Of a DNA stretch of 64,000 bases, positions 15,247 to 24,029 are shown piece by piece. The stretch is taken from positions 124,001 through 188,000 of the forward strand of contig JADKGI010000013.1 of NCBI GenBank assembly GCA_016722285.1, in the 5' to 3' direction. The position numbers and the translations under genes are program-made. Under the pieces are notes generated by a model. The model had not been told where the DNA came from, made no database searches, and was given only the letters and a program-made list of their open reading frames with translations. This stretch comes from Saprospiraceae bacterium. Its GTDB lineage: Bacteria > Bacteroidota > Bacteroidia > Chitinophagales > Saprospiraceae. Positions within the stretch are counted from its first letter, which is position 1. Each line of letters starts with the position of its first letter.

Positions 15247-16572
15247 TTAAAAATTAAATTTTGCACTCATTGTCGGTAGAATGGGCAATTGATTAACTCT
15301 TTCATATCTCAATCTATCAAAATAAAAAATATTTGCTCTGTCATACGCATTAGTTACACTTAGATTTAATTCCAGATTAGTATATTTGCTAAATGAAATT
15401 TTTTTCGAAACCGAAAGGTCTAATCTGTGGTAATAGGGTAATCGCCCTCCATTTCTGATGTCAGAATATAAGATTCCTATCTGATTGGGATTTTCAGTTT
15501 CGTATTCAGTGCCAACTCCGGAAAGAAAATCAAGGTTATTATAAAAACCCTTGGTCTGTGTAAACGGGAATCCGGACCCCAGATTCCATCTACCACTAAT
15601 TTGCCATGTAGCTTTTGTGTCAGGTGTATAAGTGACCAGTAAATTTAAATTGTGCCTTCTGTCAAAAACAGTAGGGTATTCCTGTTTTCCATCAAACCTC
15701 TTTACAAACCCATGTGAATAAGTTGCCCAAATATATACTTTGGGTATTTCATATTTAACTGAAAAATCAACTCCATATGATTTCCCTGTTTCTACAGTAT
15801 AATCAGCCTGGGATCTGGACGTTTTATTTCTGTTTACGACAATAATTTGTGGAAAATCTTTGTAGTATGCTTCCAGGTTTAATAGCAAAGAACTTGTCAG
15901 ATCATATTCAGTACCGACTATCAAGTGATTGGAAATTTGCAGTTTATTTTTCAAAGTATTTCCATCAGGATCAGTAACCTGTGATTCAGGACCGGTAAGG
16001 AATCCATTAAACAGATTAACCACATCCCTTTCATTTGATGTACTTAATAAATTTTGGGTATATCTCCCGGCTGCAGCTTTAAATCTTACATTATCATTAA
16101 GATTCAATTTTAATCCTAGTCTTGGTTCAAATGTAGTTGTTCCCAATGATGAATAATATTGAATTCTCGTTGACGGCTCAATAATTAGTTTTCCTAAAAT
16201 CCTTTTATACTTACCGTATAGTCCAAGTTCGGTTGTATTCTGCTCCTGAGAGATTCTTATGCTAAAAGGATTTACGAACTCAAAATTTGTCCGCAAACTT
16301 TTTAGTTCGAGTCCGTACTTTAACTCGTTTTCCTTTCCAAAAATTGAAAAGTTGATATTTGCTGATAATTCATCTATTTCCGAAGTTCTGGGGTCCATAT
16401 TTTTCTCAACTAAACCTGCTTTGTATTTTGTAAAACCAACCAATCCGTCTATCAGAACATTACTTCCAGACGGAACAAGTAAAAAATTAGCCCCACCTCC
16501 AATATTTTTCCAGTCAATAGTAGCCAATAAGGGGTTCGTATAAGCATCAGTAAAATTAAAACCAAAAAAAAT
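15247..16572 (-). CDS. TonB-dependent receptor, C-terminal beta-barrel fragment
   Basis: This frame encodes the barrel of a TonB-dependent outer-membrane receptor. It begins GFNFTDAYTNPLL, runs through alternating amphipathic strands (GTEYDLTSSLLLNLEAYYKD, YGVDFSVKYEIP), and ends in an aromatic C-terminal strand (SAKFNF) required for barrel insertion. The same frame is open up to 16800, but residues before about 16572 are out-of-frame translation of the plug domain. A one-base difference in an eight-T run (minus strand, about 16562-16569) joins it to the fragment 16556-17104. The three-piece receptor would have about 760 residues. Confidence 0.85.
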   Translation of the reverse strand: MFFGFNFTDAYTNPLLATIDWKNIGGGANFLLVPSGSNVLIDGLVGFTKYKAGLVEKNMDPRTSEIDELSANINFSIFGKENELKYGLELKSLRTNFEFVNPFSIRISQEQNTTELGLYGKYKRILGKLIIEPSTRIQYYSSLGTTTFEPRLGLKLNLNDNVRFKAAAGRYTQNLLSTSNERDVVNLFNGFLTGPESQVTDPDGNTLKNKLQISNHLIVGTEYDLTSSLLLNLEAYYKDFPQIIVVNRNKTSRSQADYTVETGKSYGVDFSVKYEIPKVYIWATYSHGFVKRFDGKQEYPTVFDRRHNLNLLVTYTPDTKATWQISGRWNLGSGFPFTQTKGFYNNLDFLSGVGTEYETENPNQIGILYSDIRNGGRLPYYHRLDLSVSKKISFSKYTNLELNLSVTNAYDRANIFYFDRLRYERVNQLPILPTMSAKFNF

Positions 16573-17104
16573 TGACTTTACTACCATTCGATGCATTGAC
16601 CGATATTTTTCCGTAGTAATCTGAAAATGAAAAGGGCAGGCCAATGGTATCATTCCGAGATGCATATTTATAATAACTTTTAGACGTTTGTTCGATAAGG
16701 GACTTTTTACCCGTAAAAACATATGATACAGACGTTCCTCCTTCTCTAAATTTTTTAAGAGGTCCTTCGACCATGCCTTTTGCCATAAAAGGACCTCCAC
16801 TTATAAATCCGCTTGATCGTGTTTTATTCCCGTCTCTGGTCTTTACGTCAATTATTGCGGATATCCGACCTCCGTATTCTGCACCGAAACCACCAGTAAG
16901 CACATCTACATTTTTTATCAGTTCAGTTTCGAATACAGAATAAAAGCCAATAGAATGGAAAGGATTGAAGACATTAAGACCATCCAGCAATATTTTATTC
17001 TGTATTGGAGATCCTCCCCTTATATATATCTGACCTCCCTGATCACCTGTTGAAATTATGCCCGGTATTACTTGGATATACTGAGCCAGATCAGCTTCTC
17101 CCCC
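16556..17104 (-). CDS. TonB-dependent receptor, plug-domain fragment
   Basis: The middle frame of the same receptor. It reads GGEADLAQYIQVIPGI, then QGGQIYIRGG, KILLDGLNVFNPFHSIG and VDVLTGGFGAEYGGRISAII, all standard TonB plug motifs. It has no proper start: it continues the N-terminal fragment across a G run at 17100-17104, where adding one G restores SVGGEADL. The apparent ATG at 16990 is internal. At its 3' end it runs into a T run and a false stop at 16556. Confidence 0.85.
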   Translation of the reverse strand, partial: GGEADLAQYIQVIPGIISTGDQGGQIYIRGGSPIQNKILLDGLNVFNPFHSIGFYSVFETELIKNVDVLTGGFGAEYGGRISAIIDVKTRDGNKTRSSGFISGGPFMAKGMVEGPLKKFREGGTSVSYVFTGKKSLIEQTSKSYYKYASRNDTIGLPFSFSDYYGKISVNASNGSKVNFFWF

Positions 17105-17529
17105 ACTGAAGGGAGTGCTTTTATTTGCCTCTGCGATACTGAAATCTGAGAAACATTTACTGTATTGCGATATCTTTCTTTTAAAGCTGAAATTGAAATT
17201 TCACCCAGATTAATATTTCTTTCAGACAATAGTATTGATTTATATATAATGCCTTCTGAAATTACTTTAACCGATACAACCACACTGTCATACCCTATAT
17301 ATGTAGCAGCTATCTGATAATCTCCCGGCGCTACATTTGAAATAACAAAAAACCCATTTAAGTCAGTAGTAGTACCAATATTGGAACCTTTTACAACAAC
17401 ATTACAGCCGATAAGTGGATTACCGGTTTGCTTTTCAAATACGTTGCCACGTATGGTACCGTTCTGACCCTGAAGAGAATAAAAACCAAAGAGGGATAAT
17501 AAATGTAAAAAGTAATAAGCCTTCTTCAA
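17068..17529 (-). CDS. TonB-dependent receptor, N-terminal fragment (signal peptide and CarboxypepD_reg-like domain)
   Basis: It starts at ATG 17529, 20 bases after a TACCTTTG promoter element. A signal peptide covers residues 1-21. The carboxypeptidase-regulatory-like beta-sandwich (about 24-105) contains GTIRGNVFEKQTGNPLIGCN and TDLNGFFVISNVAPGDY. The start of the plug linker follows (RQIKALPSVG). After the frameshift the last dozen residues are spurious. No SusD-like partner is adjacent, so the substrate is unknown. Confidence 0.85.
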   Translation of the reverse strand: MKKAYYFLHLLSLFGFYSLQGQNGTIRGNVFEKQTGNPLIGCNVVVKGSNIGTTTDLNGFFVISNVAPGDYQIAATYIGYDSVVVSVKVISEGIIYKSILLSERNINLGEISISALKERYRNTVNVSQISVSQRQIKALPSVGEKLIWLSISK

Positions 17530-17548
17530 TGAAATTAATTATATGCAG

Positions 17549-17556
17549 CAAAGGTA
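17549..17556 (-). promoter_or_regulatory. -7 element TACCTTTG of the TonB-dependent receptor gene
   Basis: On the minus strand TACCTTTGCTGC lies 19-20 bases before the ATG at 17529 and matches TAnnTTTG. The region is shared with the divergent formate dehydrogenase operon, whose ATG is 73 bp away. Confidence 0.5.
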
Positions 17557-17602
17557 GTACAAAAAAAAGTGTAATTTGCATTGGATTTAAAAAATCATTA
17601 AA

Positions 17603-19252
17603 ATGTCGAAAAATCTGAGTCATCTATCCGGAAGAAAGGGACTTCAGTACAATTTATTTGAGGAATTAGGTATTTCTGCAGGAAATAACGGTACCCCAGA
17701 CCATCAAACGATGGAGAATCTTAAAAATGATTTCCTTTTTGGCAAAGCAAATGTGTATGGGACTGTTTCTTTTTATGATTTTTTAAAACAAGAAAACAGA
17801 AATAAAAAAATTTACATTTGCAATGGTTCTTCTTGCCTGACAGCAGGAACTCAAGAGTTACTTAAAGATGAAATTTCTAAGCACTTTATTGAAGAAGAAA
17901 TAGGGGAGATGTGTTGCCTTGGCAGATGTCATGAAAACAATTCCTTTCATTATAATGATCAGAACTATTCAGGAGAAGCTATTCAAATTCTCTGGAATAT
18001 TATTGACAAAAAAGTATCTGTTCAGGATAATTATAATGTCGGGCATATTGGTACACGCGTGATTGCTGAGGAAATAACTGATATAGATGCGTATTACAAC
18101 TTACTTAAGGAATGTCTGCTGAAGACACCAGATGACCTCTTAGCTGAATTAAAAATTTCAGGCTTAAGAGGGCGAGGTGGGGCAGGATTTCCTACAGCTT
18201 TCAAACTGGAATCCTGTAAAAATACTAATAGTAATACAAAATTTATAGTGTCCAACGCCGATGAAGGTGACCCTGGAGCATATTCTGACAGGTATATTTT
18301 AGAGCATCGCCCGCACACCATGCTCTTGGGAATGTTGATATCAGGATACATAACGGGTGCTGAGTGGGGAGTGATCTATATAAGGGCTGAATACCCCGAA
18401 GCAGTCAGATGTATTTCCAAAGCCATTAAGGAACTTGACAGATTAAAACTTACTGGAAAAAATATTGCGAATAGTAATTTTAATTTTTTCTTTAAAATAA
18501 TCAAAGCCCAGGGGGCGTATATCTGCGGAGAGGAAACAGCATTACTTTCATCTATAGAAGGTCAACGGCCCGAGGTCAGAATCAGGCCTCCATTTCCGTC
18601 TCAACAAGGTCTCTACACCATGCCCACAGTCGTCAGTAATGTTGAAACACTGGCATGCATTCCGTATATTATTCAACATGGGGGAAAAAAATTTGCAGAA
18701 ATAGGAGTCGGAAAATCTACAGGAACAAAGCTAATTTCGTTGGATGGGTTTTTCAAAAGGGCAGGAATATATGAGGTTGATTTCGGTACTCCACTTAAGA
18801 ATGTAATCTATGATCTTGGTGGTGGATTTAATTGTCCGGTAAAAGCATTACATATAGGAGGTCCATTAGGGGGACTTATTCCTATCCATAAGATTGATGA
18901 TATTTTTATCGATTTTGAATCATTTTCTCAACACGGGTTTCTACTTGGCCATGCTTCAATTGTATGCATTCCGGATACCTTTCCAATAATTGAATATATA
19001 AAACACCTTTTTAAATTTACAGCTCACGAGAGTTGTGGAAAGTGTTTTCCTTGCAGGCTCGGTTCAACACGTGGATATGAAATGGTTGAAAATGCTATGG
19101 TCTCCGATATCAAAATTGATATCCAATTAATGGATGATTTATTGGAAACAATGGAGCTTGGTTCACTGTGTGCATTAGGAGGTGGATTACCATTACCTAT
19201 AAAAAATGCCTTGCAATATTTTGAAGAAGAATTAAAGCCATTTTTCAAATAA
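17603..19252 (+). CDS. NAD-dependent formate dehydrogenase diaphorase subunit (NuoE-NuoF fusion, FdsB/HoxF-like)
   Basis: A 549-residue flavoprotein that passes electrons between NAD(H) and the partner formate dehydrogenase. Residues about 1-135 are a NuoE-like thioredoxin-fold [2Fe-2S] domain with all four Cys: C73-x4-C78 and C105-x3-C109. Residues about 165-460 are the NuoF-type FMN/NAD module, with GLRGRGGAGFP at 187-197 and AYICGEETALLSSIEG. The C-terminus carries the [4Fe-4S] ligands C478, C481, C484 and C523. The molybdenum subunit follows after 65 bp, so the pair forms an operon. HoxF of NAD-linked hydrogenases has the same fusion, but the neighbour makes formate dehydrogenase far more likely. 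Confidence 0.88.
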   Translation: MSKNLSHLSGRKGLQYNLFEELGISAGNNGTPDHQTMENLKNDFLFGKANVYGTVSFYDFLKQENRNKKIYICNGSSCLTAGTQELLKDEISKHFIEEEIGEMCCLGRCHENNSFHYNDQNYSGEAIQILWNIIDKKVSVQDNYNVGHIGTRVIAEEITDIDAYYNLLKECLLKTPDDLLAELKISGLRGRGGAGFPTAFKLESCKNTNSNTKFIVSNADEGDPGAYSDRYILEHRPHTMLLGMLISGYITGAEWGVIYIRAEYPEAVRCISKAIKELDRLKLTGKNIANSNFNFFFKIIKAQGAYICGEETALLSSIEGQRPEVRIRPPFPSQQGLYTMPTVVSNVETLACIPYIIQHGGKKFAEIGVGKSTGTKLISLDGFFKRAGIYEVDFGTPLKNVIYDLGGGFNCPVKALHIGGPLGGLIPIHKIDDIFIDFESFSQHGFLLGHASIVCIPDTFPIIEYIKHLFKFTAHESCGKCFPCRLGSTRGYEMVENAMVSDIKIDIQLMDDLLETMELGSLCALGGGLPLPIKNALQYFEEELKPFFK

Positions 19253-19317
19253 AATAACCCTGATTTTATATGCCAAATTATAATTCCAATATTAAATTTA
19301 TAATTCTGTTATGACTA

Positions 19318-22056
19318 ATGACAAACAAGAATAGCTTATCAACTACATTTATTAATGGCGAACCATATCTGGTTGAGCATGGGGATACGATATTATCATT
19401 TATCAGGAGGTATAAAGCTAATGACTTCGTTCCAACATTGTGTGACGCACCCAATCTGGAGCCATTCGGTGCTTGCAGGGTATGTAGTGTTGAAGTTGGT
19501 TTGCAGAAAGACGGCCCTACAAGGATTCAGGCTTCCTGTCATACGCCTGTTATTCCGGGAAGTTATATTTATACAGATACAGAAAAAATTAAAAGACTCC
19601 GAAAAAATATTATTGAATTAGTACTTACAGATCATCCATTGGATTGTCTTACATGTGAAGTAAACAATAATTGTGAGCTTCAAACCGTAGCTGGAAAGGT
19701 TGGAATCAGGGCTGTAAGATATGCTGAAGGTAAAAATCATCTGGATCGCCAAAAAGATCTTAGCCATCCATATATGACAATGGATCTGTCCAAGTGTATC
19801 AATTGTTACAGGTGTGTTAGGGCCTGCGATGAGGTACAGGGAGAACTTGTTTTAAGTATGGCTGGAAGAGGATTTGACAGCAAGATAGTAAAAGGTGATA
19901 ATGTTTCTTTTCTTGATTCAGATTGCGTCAGTTGCGGGGCATGTGCGCAAGCCTGTCCCACTTCAGCAATTTCCGATGTATATGAATCAAAATCGGTAGC
20001 TTTTGATAAGAAAATCAGAACAGTTTGTACATACTGTGGGGTAGGTTGCAATCTCGAAGTTTCTATACTTAATGAAAAAGTAAAATCAATACAAGCTCCA
20101 TTTGATGCAGAAGTCAACCAAGGCCATACATGTTTGAAAGGTAGGTTTGCTTTTTCATTTTATAACCATCCGGACCGCATCACAACCCCGCTAATAAGAA
20201 AAAATGGTACATTGGTGCCTTCTACCTGGGATGAGGCATATACTTTTATTTCATCAAAACTTTTAGAAATAAAGAAAAATTACGGACCCGATGCGATTGC
20301 AGGTATTTCGTCAGCTCGCTGCACTAATGAAGAAAACTACCTGATGCAAAAATTTATCAGGGCAGTCATAGGAACCAATAATATAGATTGTTGCGCGAGA
20401 GTTTGTCATTCGCCTACAGCATTAGGAATGCAAAGGTCCTTCGGGACAGGCGCCGCAACCAATAGTATTGAAGACATTAAACATACTGATTGCATTCTCG
20501 TAATCGGAGCGAATCCGACGGATGGACACCCGGTGACCGGTGCCAAATTAAAGCAGTTTGCTATGAAAGGCAAAACGACTATTGTCATTGATCCCAGAAG
20601 GACTGAAATTGCAAGATATGCGACTTATCATCTTCCCTTAAAGCCGGGCACGAATGTAGCAATCCTTAATATGATGCTTTACTATATTATTCTTGAAGGG
20701 TTGGAAGATGAAAAATTTATTGAAACAAGGACTGAGGGTTATCAGGAGTTCAAACAACACATTCAGTCGCTCAATATGGATGACCACGCCAGGATTACGG
20801 GTGTATCCAAAGAATTAGTCCAAAAAGCATCTATAGCATATGCATCATCAAAAAATGCGATGTCTTTTCATGGATTGGGAGTAACAGAGCATACTCAGGG
20901 CAGCTATACTGTCATGCTTATTTCAGACCTGGCCATGATTACAGGCAACATAGGAAGGCCGGGAGTTGGAGTCAATCCATTACGCGGTCAAAACAATGTG
21001 CAGGGAGCAGCCGACATGGGGTGTCAACCTCATCAGGGAGCTGGGTATCTTAGTGCTTATGATCCTGAAATCAACTGGCAATTTGAAAATTTTTATAATA
21101 CAAAAATGCCAATTGGAAAAGGATTAAAGATCCCTGAAATGTTCGACGCAAGTATTAAAGGGAATCTTAAAGCTTTATGGTTAATGGGTGAAGACGTGGT
21201 ACAAACTGATCCCAATACACAAAAAGTGATAAAAGCTATGGAGAACCTGGAATTGCTTGTCGTGCAGGAATTATTTCTGACCGAAACATCAAAATATGCT
21301 ACCGTCATTTTACCGGGAGCTTCATTTTTAGAAAAAAGCGGTACATACACCAATGGCGAAAGAAGAATTCAACGTGTTCAAAAAGTAGTAAAACCTATAA
21401 GTGGAACTAAATCTGATGGTCAAATAATTTGTGACATCATGAATGTTATGGGATTCGATCAGTGCGATTATGACCCTTCGGAAATCCTGAAAGAAATATC
21501 GCAAATAGTTCCTTTTTTTGCCGGTGTCACCTGGCAAAATTTGGGCGACTCCGGAAAACAATGGCCGGTTTTGCCTGATGGCACAGATACCAAAATATTG
21601 CATACAGAAACTTTTAAACGAGGAAAAGGTAAGTTTCATCATTTTGATTGGAAAGAAAGTAATGAAATCGAAAAATATGGTCAGGATTATCCATACATTA
21701 TTACCACCAACAGAGAATTGGAGCATTATAATGCGGGAACGATGACTCGAAGAACCAGAAATGTTCAAATTCTCACAGAAGATATAATGATGATTCATCC
21801 TGAGGACGCAGCACGCCATTTCATAGATGATGGAGATCTGGTATGTGTAGAGTCGCCAAGAGGTAAAATTGATATCAAAGCACGAATAACGGATGAAGTT
21901 AGACCAGGAGTACTAAGCAGTACATTTCACTTTCCTGAAATAATGCTGAACAATATCACTTCAGATGAACATGATACCGAAGCTATGTGCCCTGAATATA
22001 AAGTAGTAGCTGTAAAGATTAGAAAAAGTAAAGGCAAATACAAGGAAAGTATCTGA
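19318..22056 (+). CDS. Formate dehydrogenase alpha subunit (molybdopterin, NuoG-type N-terminus)
   Basis: A 912-residue catalytic subunit that oxidises formate to CO2, or reduces CO2, at a molybdenum or tungsten bis-pterin site. The order is: a [2Fe-2S] ferredoxin domain (LCDAPNLEPFGACRVC); a His-ligated cluster segment (DHPLDCLTCEVNNNCEL); two [4Fe-4S] motifs (CINCYRCVRACD and CVSCGACAQACP); a further [4Fe-4S] site (CTYCGVGCNLEV); and the active-site motif CCARVCHSPT. The ligand is Cys, not selenocysteine. The C-terminal pterin domain contains TTNRELEHYNAGTMTRR. I choose ATG 19318, since the ATG at 19311 stops after seven codons. No fdhD or delta subunit is adjacent. Confidence 0.92.
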   Translation: MTNKNSLSTTFINGEPYLVEHGDTILSFIRRYKANDFVPTLCDAPNLEPFGACRVCSVEVGLQKDGPTRIQASCHTPVIPGSYIYTDTEKIKRLRKNIIELVLTDHPLDCLTCEVNNNCELQTVAGKVGIRAVRYAEGKNHLDRQKDLSHPYMTMDLSKCINCYRCVRACDEVQGELVLSMAGRGFDSKIVKGDNVSFLDSDCVSCGACAQACPTSAISDVYESKSVAFDKKIRTVCTYCGVGCNLEVSILNEKVKSIQAPFDAEVNQGHTCLKGRFAFSFYNHPDRITTPLIRKNGTLVPSTWDEAYTFISSKLLEIKKNYGPDAIAGISSARCTNEENYLMQKFIRAVIGTNNIDCCARVCHSPTALGMQRSFGTGAATNSIEDIKHTDCILVIGANPTDGHPVTGAKLKQFAMKGKTTIVIDPRRTEIARYATYHLPLKPGTNVAILNMMLYYIILEGLEDEKFIETRTEGYQEFKQHIQSLNMDDHARITGVSKELVQKASIAYASSKNAMSFHGLGVTEHTQGSYTVMLISDLAMITGNIGRPGVGVNPLRGQNNVQGAADMGCQPHQGAGYLSAYDPEINWQFENFYNTKMPIGKGLKIPEMFDASIKGNLKALWLMGEDVVQTDPNTQKVIKAMENLELLVVQELFLTETSKYATVILPGASFLEKSGTYTNGERRIQRVQKVVKPISGTKSDGQIICDIMNVMGFDQCDYDPSEILKEISQIVPFFAGVTWQNLGDSGKQWPVLPDGTDTKILHTETFKRGKGKFHHFDWKESNEIEKYGQDYPYIITTNRELEHYNAGTMTRRTRNVQILTEDIMMIHPEDAARHFIDDGDLVCVESPRGKIDIKARITDEVRPGVLSSTFHFPEIMLNNITSDEHDTEAMCPEYKVVAVKIRKSKGKYKESI

Positions 22057-22067
22057 CTTGATCAGGG

Positions 22068-23075
22068 TCAATTATTATTCACTTTAGGCATGATCTTCAA
22101 AACTTTTTCAGCCCACTTAAATGTTGCTTTTTCGACACCTTCAATATCGTGTGAAAACAAACCTGATGAAATGACATGCGCCGAAGCCTCAGGGAAAGCT
22201 GTTTTTTGTTTTAATGAATCAGGCGTACTGATTTGATCATAAAAATCAAGCATCCTGTTTACAGAAACTACCTTATCCTGATGTTCTTCATCTTTATAGT
22301 AATAACCAAGGAACACTGGAATTTTAATCTTTTTGAAATTTTCCTCAGTCATATAGTCATGGATCATAGATTTTATTACAAATAACCCATTTGTATGATA
22401 TACAGAATTCCAGTATTTTTTTGGAATAGAGTCATAATTAATCTTGTTGTAAGTACCTCCCATGACTAAATCTGTTATTTGCCGACCCCAGGGATATAAC
22501 AGTAATTCGGATGTTTTGTCATAAATTTCAATATTTGGGGAGTACATAATCATGCTGTGAATATTCTCGCCGGCAGCTGCCAGGATAACAGATAAAGTTC
22601 CTCCCGTAGAGCAGGACATTACTATAACTTTATCACCCAATGTTTTCCCAATTTGAATGGCTTCTTTTGCAGATCGTAAAAAATTGTCCGGCGTGAGATT
22701 TATAAATAAATTGCTATCCGCACTGCCATGATCTTCAAGTCTGGATAAATAAAGATTAAATCCATATCTTTTTGCAAAATCAAGATGAACCGGGTCACCT
22801 TCCTTTTGGCTGGCCGAAAAGCCATGAAGGTAAACGACAGCATATTCAGTTTTCTGCTTCAGTTTTTCATCAGCCCAAACAATTCGTGCCTGATTGTCAG
22901 GTTTTAGGCTTTTAACATTCGATTCATTTACAAGAATATAATTTTCGAGCTCCGTTATCTTAAGATTCAAGGCGGATTCATTAAAAACTGGTTTATCAAA
23001 TTTAACTCTCGGGCCTGATATTATCACTATCCCTAAAGCTGCAACTAGAAGTAATGATATTTTTAAAGTGTTCAT
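22068..23075 (-). CDS. Alpha/beta hydrolase, exported or membrane-anchored
   Basis: A 335-residue protein with an N-terminal hydrophobic segment (residues 4-22) that is either a signal anchor or signal peptide. The hydrolase fold shows an oxyanion-hole loop VVYLHGFSASQKEGD and a nucleophile elbow MSCSTGG, where S-C-S-T-G replaces the usual G-x-S-x-G. A late acid-loop region is followed by a probable catalytic His (SAHVISSGLFSHD). It resembles the serine aminopeptidase / Hydrolase_4 group, so an esterase or lipase role is likely but the substrate is unknown. Its ATG overlaps the coaE stop by four bases, so it is translationally coupled. Confidence 0.8.
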   Translation of the reverse strand: MNTLKISLLLVAALGIVIISGPRVKFDKPVFNESALNLKITELENYILVNESNVKSLKPDNQARIVWADEKLKQKTEYAVVYLHGFSASQKEGDPVHLDFAKRYGFNLYLSRLEDHGSADSNLFINLTPDNFLRSAKEAIQIGKTLGDKVIVMSCSTGGTLSVILAAAGENIHSMIMYSPNIEIYDKTSELLLYPWGRQITDLVMGGTYNKINYDSIPKKYWNSVYHTNGLFVIKSMIHDYMTEENFKKIKIPVFLGYYYKDEEHQDKVVSVNRMLDFYDQISTPDSLKQKTAFPEASAHVISSGLFSHDIEGVEKATFKWAEKVLKIMPKVNNN

Positions 23076-23668
23076 TTAATATTAGTTAATTTATGATGTA
23101 TTTTCCATACTTGTGGAATTAGAGCCTGAATCCCATCATTATTTATCAAATAATCGGCAACCATTATTTTATCTTCTTCAGGCAGTTGGGTTTTCATTTT
23201 TTTGATTACTTCCTCTCTGCTAATTTTATCCCTTGCCATGACTCTTTTTATTCTTAATTCTTCCGGGCAAGTCACTACAATTAATGAATCCAAGGTCCTG
23301 TAACTTCCATTTTCTACTAACAAAGCAGCTTCCTTAACAACATAAGGGGTAACTGCCGTATCAAATTGTTCGGCCCATCTGTCTGAATCTGTTCGAACCA
23401 CCGGGTGCACAATTTGATTGATTTTTGCCATATAGGTCTTATCCGAAAATATTTTTAATCCAATATACTTTCGGTTAAGCTGCCCGTTTTTATGGTAAGA
23501 GTCCAAGCCTAACAGATCCTTGACGCCTTTTTTCACAGTAGGGTTTGTGTTCATTAATTTTCTTGCCCTTTGGTCAGCATAATAAACAGGAATACCCAAT
23601 GTTTCAAATATTTTACATATTGTAGATTTCCCCGAGCCAATTCCGCCTGTGATGCCTATTTTCTTCAA
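23072..23668 (-). CDS. coaE: Dephospho-CoA kinase
   Basis: A 198-residue P-loop kinase catalysing the last step of coenzyme A synthesis, phosphorylation of the 3' hydroxyl of dephospho-CoA. The Walker A motif GGIGSGKST is at residues 8-16. YYADQRARKLM holds the conserved Asp of the substrate site, and the lid region contains RIKRVMARDKISREEV. Length is normal. It is the third gene of a four-gene minus-strand run (penicillin acylase, membrane protein, coaE, hydrolase) with overlaps or gaps under 20 bp. Confidence 0.95.
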   Translation of the reverse strand: MKKIGITGGIGSGKSTICKIFETLGIPVYYADQRARKLMNTNPTVKKGVKDLLGLDSYHKNGQLNRKYIGLKIFSDKTYMAKINQIVHPVVRTDSDRWAEQFDTAVTPYVVKEAALLVENGSYRTLDSLIVVTCPEELRIKRVMARDKISREEVIKKMKTQLPEEDKIMVADYLINNDGIQALIPQVWKIHHKLTNIK

Positions 23669-23684
23669 TAGAATAATATTTTAT

Positions 23685-24029
23685 CTACTTAATAATATCT
23701 CTCGTCCATGTACCTAATAACCCACTTAAGCCTGCAATGAGCCCACCTGTTAATCCCGTAAGGAAAAATACAGCATTTGATGACACATTCCCCAAAATTT
23801 TCCCCAACAGACCAGAAATTGATTCGTCAAAATTGAATTCGGAAACATATGCCTTAACAGCCCAAAGTATAAATATAGCCATCATTGAACCAGAGAAAGC
23901 CAAAAATTTACCAGGATTGAAAGCATAACAGACTATAAATGATAGAATACTGATAACCCACCAAGGTAAAAATAATTGGGCAATAAATGATAATATCAAT
24001 AATACAACACTGAACAATAGATTTTTCAT
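23685..24029 (-). CDS. Small membrane protein, unknown
   Basis: A 114-residue protein with about three hydrophobic segments (residues 3-30, 35-60 and 85-108), the last being Gly/Leu-rich (TGLTGGLIAGLSGLLG). I recognise no catalytic motif. Its ATG shares one base with the stop of the penicillin acylase gene (TAATG), so the two are translationally coupled. It lies 16 bp before coaE. It is an inner-membrane protein of unknown role, similar in layout to small hypothetical proteins near coaE in other Bacteroidota. Confidence 0.7.
   Translation of the reverse strand: MKNLLFSVVLLILSFIAQLFLPWWVISILSFIVCYAFNPGKFLAFSGSMMAIFILWAVKAYVSEFNFDESISGLLGKILGNVSSNAVFFLTGLTGGLIAGLSGLLGTWTRDIIK

Noticed and set aside
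16573..16800. Upstream extension of the TonB receptor barrel frame to a start near 16800
   Set aside because: This stretch overlaps the plug-domain frame, which carries real motifs; the extension is out-of-frame translation.
19318..22056. Selenocysteine formate dehydrogenase
   Set aside because: The active-site codon in CCARVCH is TGT (Cys) and no in-frame TGA occurs.
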